Of a stretch of 64,000 nt of DNA, positions 59,338 to 64,000 are shown piece after piece. The first letter of the stretch is position 1. Each line of letters starts with the position of its first letter. Under the pieces are notes generated by a model that saw only the letters and a program-made list of their open reading frames with translations, had not been told where the DNA came from and did not search any database. The stretch spans positions 1,377,647-1,441,646 of the forward strand of contig CAJFCJ010000006.1 in the NCBI GenBank assembly GCA_904063045.1, given 5' to 3'. Source of the DNA: Dimorphilus gyrociliatus (lineage: Eukaryota; Annelida; Polychaeta; Dinophilidae). Both the position numbers and the translations under genes were made by a program.

Positions 59338-60384
59338 TCTTGCTATATATATAATATATATATCTTTTATTTTCGTACATGCAAAAAAAAAAAGAAAATA
59401 GTAATTATATCAATTCTTCCAATCAATATTTTACCTATATTTACACTTTTATTTAATGTTCTACGACGCAATTTCGATCTATAGACGAATTTGAAAAGAA
59501 GAGGAAATTAAATTTTTTTGTAGGTATTTTTAAAAAAAAAAAAATCAATTATAGAATTTTTTATGTCCCTAATTAATGCTCTCTACTTTATATATATGTA
59601 TATGTATAGTTTTTTTATATCGTATATATAATCGTTTTATGTATACATAAGCACACTTGTTCGTAATTATATGTTTAATTTATTAAACAGTAAATGTATA
59701 CAATGAAAAATTTATTTTTTTTAATATTCAAGGTTATTTTCGAACTTAATTATCTCTTATTTTTTCTGCTACTATATTTAGAATTAATACAGTAAAAATA
59801 AAAAAATGTACAAATTTATCCTTCAAAGTAATAGATTTATGAACCATAACTTACTAGCTAAAAAGGGATGAAAGTAATATTAACAACGATAATAATATCA
59901 ACAACAACAACAAACAAACAACTAATATAAAAAGAGAAAAACAAAACGTTCCATCTCTTTCGACAGAAGGCCACCTTTTTGTTCTGTTTTTGGTTTTTTA
60001 AATTATCTTTTAGGCCTATTTTGTTTACATTTTTTCAAAAACATTCTCTAGAAGAACGTTTCGTAAATAAACGAAAAATTTTCTTAAACTGCATATTTTT
60101 GAAGAATATAAAATATGAATAAACTTTTATCTTTAATATTCTTTTAAAATTGTATTGAAATTTCATTAAATTATTATATATATAGTTTTAAATTGACTAA
60201 AAGGGCGAAATTAGAGAGATAAAGAAGAAAATTTTAAAAAGTCTCTTAACTAGAAAAATCATATATTAAATGAATTGTGAGATAAGACGATTATTTTACG
60301 TCAGATAGAATAAAAATAGTAGATAAAATTGTTAGGAAAAGAGACTTTTCTAGCGGAGATAGCTTAAAAGTTTGATAAAAGAAT
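59338..60384. other. Intergenic, 7TM receptor to bZIP
   Basis: AT-rich with poly-A/T tracts, short TA repeats and ACA/ATA triplets at about 59880-59920. No gene seen. Confidence 0.5.
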
Positions 60385-61545
60385 ATGACGGAAGGAGATA
60401 GAGATATTATCATGAAGAAAGAAATAGCAGAAGGTAGTGATGAATATGTAAGTGACGTGTAATTAATAGTTGAGATAAATAAAAAAGTAGTCTCTAATAC
60501 AAAAGGTGAAATTTTGTGGAAGTTTGAATGAGGCGAAAAGTTCCCATGAAGAGGAGAAAAGGAATGAACAAAATGTAAATAACTTCTAAAAGAAATAAAC
60601 AATTTGATAAATTTGCATGATTGTGTTCTATTTTTAATATATGTAGGTTTTAATTGTTCAAAATTCATCTGTAACTTTTAATAATCAAGAACTTAATCGA
60701 AATATACAACAAAATCTAGAAAAGGAGAAGAGTTTAAGTGAATTTGTAAGTTGGTTATTATTTTATATTAAATTTATGCTCGTTAGTTAAGTTTCCATAA
60801 TTCAATTTAGAATTGGTTTAAGGATGAACATTATCGGATTCTACAAATGAACTCTGGACAAACAAATGACTTGGGTAAAACATTTATGTACGATATGCCA
60901 GTACCCGCCATAAATGGTGCAATTGAAAATGGTATCCATCACGGAGCCTATCATAGAACTGACATAGAGTATCCTGTCGCCTATCCTATAGAAGTATTTA
61001 ATACGGATAGGATGAATAATTATTTTCCTGATGTAAATCCAACAAATGTTTGGAGTAATTCATATTTCTCGGAGGAGATGTATCGTACAAGTAAAATAAA
61101 ACAAGTTACGGTAGAGGATCCCATGGCTCCCCTATCTCCGATTGTTCGACAACGAGGACGTCCCCGAGGATCTTCCGGTTCATTGTTGGACGAGGAGGGA
61201 AAAGCTATTTGCTTATCGGGAGATAAGAACGAACAACGACGTCAGAGGAATAGGTTGGCGGCCATTCAAAGTAGGACACGTCGAAAACTATATATTCAAA
61301 AATTGGAAGAGAGACAACACGAACAGTCCTTTATCATAAGCAGGCTGCAGAACGAAATACAATACTTGAGACTTATGGCTGGTATTCCATTAGATATTCC
61401 AATTCAAAACATAATGGACTTTACCAATCTTATTCAACCTACAAACACACCGTCGAATTCCCCTGTTCTTGACGAAAAGGAGCATACAAGCTCAACGGAA
61501 ATCACGCAAACTGCTGAAAAACTAGAAAATCCTATTGCTAATTAA
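60385..61545 (+). CDS. bZIP transcription factor with AT-hook-like motif
   Basis: Three exons 60385-60447, 60647-60745 and 60811-61545 (298 residues); all junctions are phase 0 and frame-consistent, though the two upstream exons rest only on splice sites and open frame. The bZIP domain is clear: basic region NEQRRQRNRLAAIQSRTRRK (about 195-213) with the N-x7-R signature NRLAAIQSR, then a leucine zipper (IQKLEERQHEQSFIISRLQN, continuing to LRL). About 20 residues N-terminal lies RQRGRPRG, an AT-hook-like GRP core. The rest is Pro/Ser/Asn-rich and acidic. I cannot place it in a named bZIP family. Confidence 0.8.
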
Positions 61546-62031
61546 AATATTATTTCTTTTACTTTTCTATTAAATTTTCTCTAAAAACTATTGATTTAAA
61601 TCAGTTTAAGCGAATATTTAATCGAATTCTAATTATTTTTATATATATATATACATTAAATCATATTAACTCTCATAAAAAATATTCATATAAACATTTT
61701 TACTGGTTTTGTTATCAGAGATATGGTTAAATATAAGTCATATTATTATTTTCTCCACATATATGTAGTTATTCTTTTAAGAGTACTAAAATATGACTCT
61801 ATATTTACAAGTCACACAGCAATATCGAAACGATTTCAAACATAGATCGACATTTGATGCTTTTAGAGTTAAAAATAGAAAAACAGAGAGTATTTTAAAA
61901 TCAGAATTCACAAATATTTAAAAGTTTCTTCTGAAGATTTTAATTCCGACCGTGATTAGAAGTAATAGAGTCTCATTAAACTGCATAATGATAATTCTAC
62001 GGTAGAATAAGACAGAGGTGCACGATAGAGT
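61546..62031. other. Convergent 3' flanks
   Basis: About 490 AT-rich bases between the stops of the bZIP gene and the minus-strand membrane protein. A (TA)n tract lies at about 61640-61653. No gene. Confidence 0.5.
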
Positions 62032-63024
62032 TTAGGCGTCGATTGGTGGATCATCGTCAATTAGAGCCTCATCAGAAGAATATCTAGCTCCAAATTGTCG
62101 ATATTTGTAACAGACAACTGCAAAAATAATAAATACTAAAGAACCAAGGCCAAGTGCAATACATATTCCAGTTATTAATTGTTTATGACTGCTTTTTTTA
62201 GCTTCTGGAAATCGACCATCGATTATTTCTGTTTTACACACTCTATTCACATAGTCGTATTCGGAATTTTCGCAGTAACATTTATTATCTTGTTTGCAGG
62301 TGGCATTTTTTGTTTTACAGATTGATTGGGGACTCAAGTCTCCATTGATACATTTGTCATGAGGAATTAACCAATATGGTGAAACAGTTGCTGTATCAGG
62401 TATTCCACCATGATCAATTATAAATTTGGAATCCTTTGAAAAAGTTGGAATTGGAACATTTTTGTTACACTTAAATAGTGGCAAGATGCTTTTGGGCATT
62501 ATAATTTCATTGAAAAGATTTCCACTGAAGAACAATCCATTTAGTTTCAAGTCAATTTCCATCGATACTATCGCGAATGTCCGCTTTAATTCAACACTAG
62601 CTCTTAGATAAGTTTGAGCAGTGGTAAACATTCTCCACTTTGTAGCAGTATCTTTAATAGGCTTATAAACCGAAGAATTCGTAACAACATTGATGTATCC
62701 TCCTTTCAAATATATCTTTGAACTGGAAGATGGAGACAGCTTGAGATCAAATATAAATGAGTTTCCCGAACAAGGTAACTGAACAATCGAATAATTGTAA
62801 TGAGTTTTCATCAACGAAAGGTATTCCCAACCAAAATCTCCTTCGCAATCCATACCACTACAATATTTATCGACTTGACATGACATGGTGTATGAATTTT
62901 TCTTCTCTTCCGAATCTTTCACGACTTTATCCCAACTCTTACAAGCTTTATCATACTTGGCTTGCTCAACTTGACATATGACAAAGAAAATTGAGAAGAA
63001 AGCTAGGACCAGCTTTGACGACAT
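62032..63024 (-). CDS. Single-exon type I membrane protein, unrecognised
   Basis: 330 residues without introns. Signal peptide about 1-22 (MSSKLVLAFFSIFFVICQVE then QAKYD). The extracellular part has about 15 cysteines. Near the membrane is a Cys-rich block (CKTKNATCKQDNKCYCEN) that resembles an EB/EGF-like module. A single hydrophobic segment (about 286-308, LITGICIALGLGSLVFIIFA) is followed by a short tail with an acidic end (SSDEALIDDDPPIDA). Several N-x-S/T sites are present. A cell-surface receptor or adhesion protein is likely; the family is unknown. Confidence 0.72.
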   Translation of the reverse strand: MSSKLVLAFFSIFFVICQVEQAKYDKACKSWDKVVKDSEEKKNSYTMSCQVDKYCSGMDCEGDFGWEYLSLMKTHYNYSIVQLPCSGNSFIFDLKLSPSSSSKIYLKGGYINVVTNSSVYKPIKDTATKWRMFTTAQTYLRASVELKRTFAIVSMEIDLKLNGLFFSGNLFNEIIMPKSILPLFKCNKNVPIPTFSKDSKFIIDHGGIPDTATVSPYWLIPHDKCINGDLSPQSICKTKNATCKQDNKCYCENSEYDYVNRVCKTEIIDGRFPEAKKSSHKQLITGICIALGLGSLVFIIFAVVCYKYRQFGARYSSDEALIDDDPPIDA

Positions 63025-63697
63025 TTCTTTTTATTACCTTCAATGAAAACTGGTAATATATTTACAGAGGGCACTAGTAATAAAGAATTAAATAATTCGT
63101 CAGTGAGTTGTTATTCTATGGTTCAAAATAGTGGAATTCTTGCCTATTTATAAAACCATAAAATATAAAATATAACATAAAAAATCTTGAATTTTCTTTT
63201 TTTCTTGCTTTTAGCAAATTTTTATTTTATTATTTAAATAAAAATAAAAAAAAACGTTATTTCTCTGCGGCATAGACTTATTTGCAAATAAATAAACTAT
63301 CAACAAAGACATAAAGTATTGATTTAACTTGAACATATTTAAACGATACATGTGTTATAAGAGATTTCTCAAGAAAAAAAAAACACTCTTGTCCCCTGCA
63401 TAAACTACACAAATTTTGTTGGCAGGTAGCATCTCTCGCTTCCAGCTAAATTATGTGCCTAAGATGCTTTCGGAGAATGGAACGAAGGAAGAATTAAAAC
63501 TTTAACTTATTAAATGTTCAAAAAAGAAAGAAAAAACCACTTCAGGTACTTTCCATTTATATGAAAAGGAAAAAAAACAGCAACGGGAACAATTAAATTA
63601 GGCGGTTTGGCAGAGAGGAAAGAGGCAAGTGATATTACATAGATGAAATATCGCCTATTAGAGAACCACCGTTTATTATCTTATTTCTGTATGTTTC
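63025..63697. other. Intergenic near right edge
   Basis: About 670 AT-rich bases: promoter of the membrane protein and 3' flank of the edge gene. No gene seen. Confidence 0.5.
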
Positions 63698-64000
63698 TTA
63701 CTCTGTATTTGGAGAAACTGAACGGCTGTTTGCCATAGAGTTATTTGAGATACTACCACTCTCATCGCTATCGTCTTCGTCGTGATGATGAGTTAACTCT
63801 TTGGGTGTGGCTGCCCTAGCGTGAGGTAAATTAATGCTTTCAATTCTCATCAATTTATGTTCAGCGCCTTCCCCCTCCTTATTTTCTAAACACTCCGTTG
63901 GGGTATCGTTGTTTACGATATCTTCAAAAGTTTCTTCCAAAGGATCATTCATCATTGATCCGTGAATCGGTGTCAAAGGCATTGTTACTTCGGAGAAGTT
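63698..64000 (-). CDS. 3' end of an unrecognised gene (partial)
   Basis: Open frame running off the right edge on the minus strand; the frame stays open upstream of the first Met at 63982, so the start may be outside. About 100 C-terminal residues, rich in Asp, Glu, Ser and Asn (HHHDEDDSDESGSISNNSM), ending RSVSPNTE. It looks like a disordered, possibly phosphorylated C-terminal tail. No family can be assigned. Confidence 0.5.
   Translation of the reverse strand, partial: NFSEVTMPLTPIHGSMMNDPLEETFEDIVNNDTPTECLENKEGEGAEHKLMRIESINLPHARAATPKELTHHHDEDDSDESGSISNNSMANSRSVSPNTE

Noticed and set aside
60291-60668. Minus-strand ORF of 125 codons
   Set aside because: Antisense to the bZIP upstream exons; Phe/Ser-rich, no family features. 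If the upstream bZIP exons are wrong this would deserve a second look.
1-64000. CRISPR arrays, bacterial operons, tRNA/rRNA genes, transposon ORFs
   Set aside because: None seen; no direct-repeat arrays, no recognisable transposase or reverse transcriptase coding sequence.

Overview
This is a eukaryotic, almost certainly animal, nuclear segment: AT-rich, intron-bearing, standard genetic code, with no operons, rRNA or tRNA seen. The genes are typical of bilaterians (UBA1, MnSOD, ERC/ELKS, HHAT, TPPP, ADCK5, Stum/SPEC3, DDX20/Gemin3, RGP1, AF9/ENL, IDE, deoxynucleoside kinase, SUMF1). Most introns are only about 50-110 bp and neighbouring genes are often under 300 bp apart, so the genome is compact. 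A miniaturised spiralian such as a dinophilid annelid would fit, but that is a guess from style. I built exon chains by hand from GT/AG sites, reading-frame closure and remembered family sequences; nearly all close exactly in frame. Splice positions may be off by 1-3 bases.

Layout: 1-7784, two tandem UBA1 genes (the first cut by the window edge) with nearly identical cores and introns but different last exons. 8198-9409, mitochondrial MnSOD. 10188-15993 (minus), ERC/ELKS active-zone scaffold, 12 exons all in phase 0. 18909-21848, HHAT. 22141-25668, unrecognised helical-repeat protein, convergent with TPPP (25739-26396, minus). 28236-30935 (minus), ADCK5. 33770-34792, coiled-coil orphan. 35087-36015 (minus), Stum/SPEC3, divergent from CYB561D-like (36312-37153). 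37200-39941 (minus), DDX20, divergent from RGP1 (40182-41586).

42475-44055, glutaredoxin-DEP-DUF547 fusion. 44805-46016 (minus), divergent Ras-like GTPase. 46556-48421 (minus), AF9/ENL. 48966-53815 (minus), insulin-degrading enzyme in 23 exons, divergent from a deoxynucleoside kinase (54325-55494). 56080-57381, SUMF1. 57602-59337, orphan 7TM receptor. 60385-61545, bZIP factor with an AT-hook-like motif. 62032-63024 (minus), single-exon type I membrane protein. 63698-end (minus), 3' end of an unrecognised gene.

The genes are mostly unrelated housekeeping and neuronal genes. The only functional echo is Rab6: RGP1 is half of the Rab6 exchange factor and ERC proteins bind Rab6; this may be coincidence. 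The most unusual item is the UBA1 pair. Others are the 28-residue exon quantisation in ERC, the Grx-DEP-DUF547 fusion, the degenerate GTPase, a G-quadruplex-like tract at 46180-46205, and several unrecognised genes.
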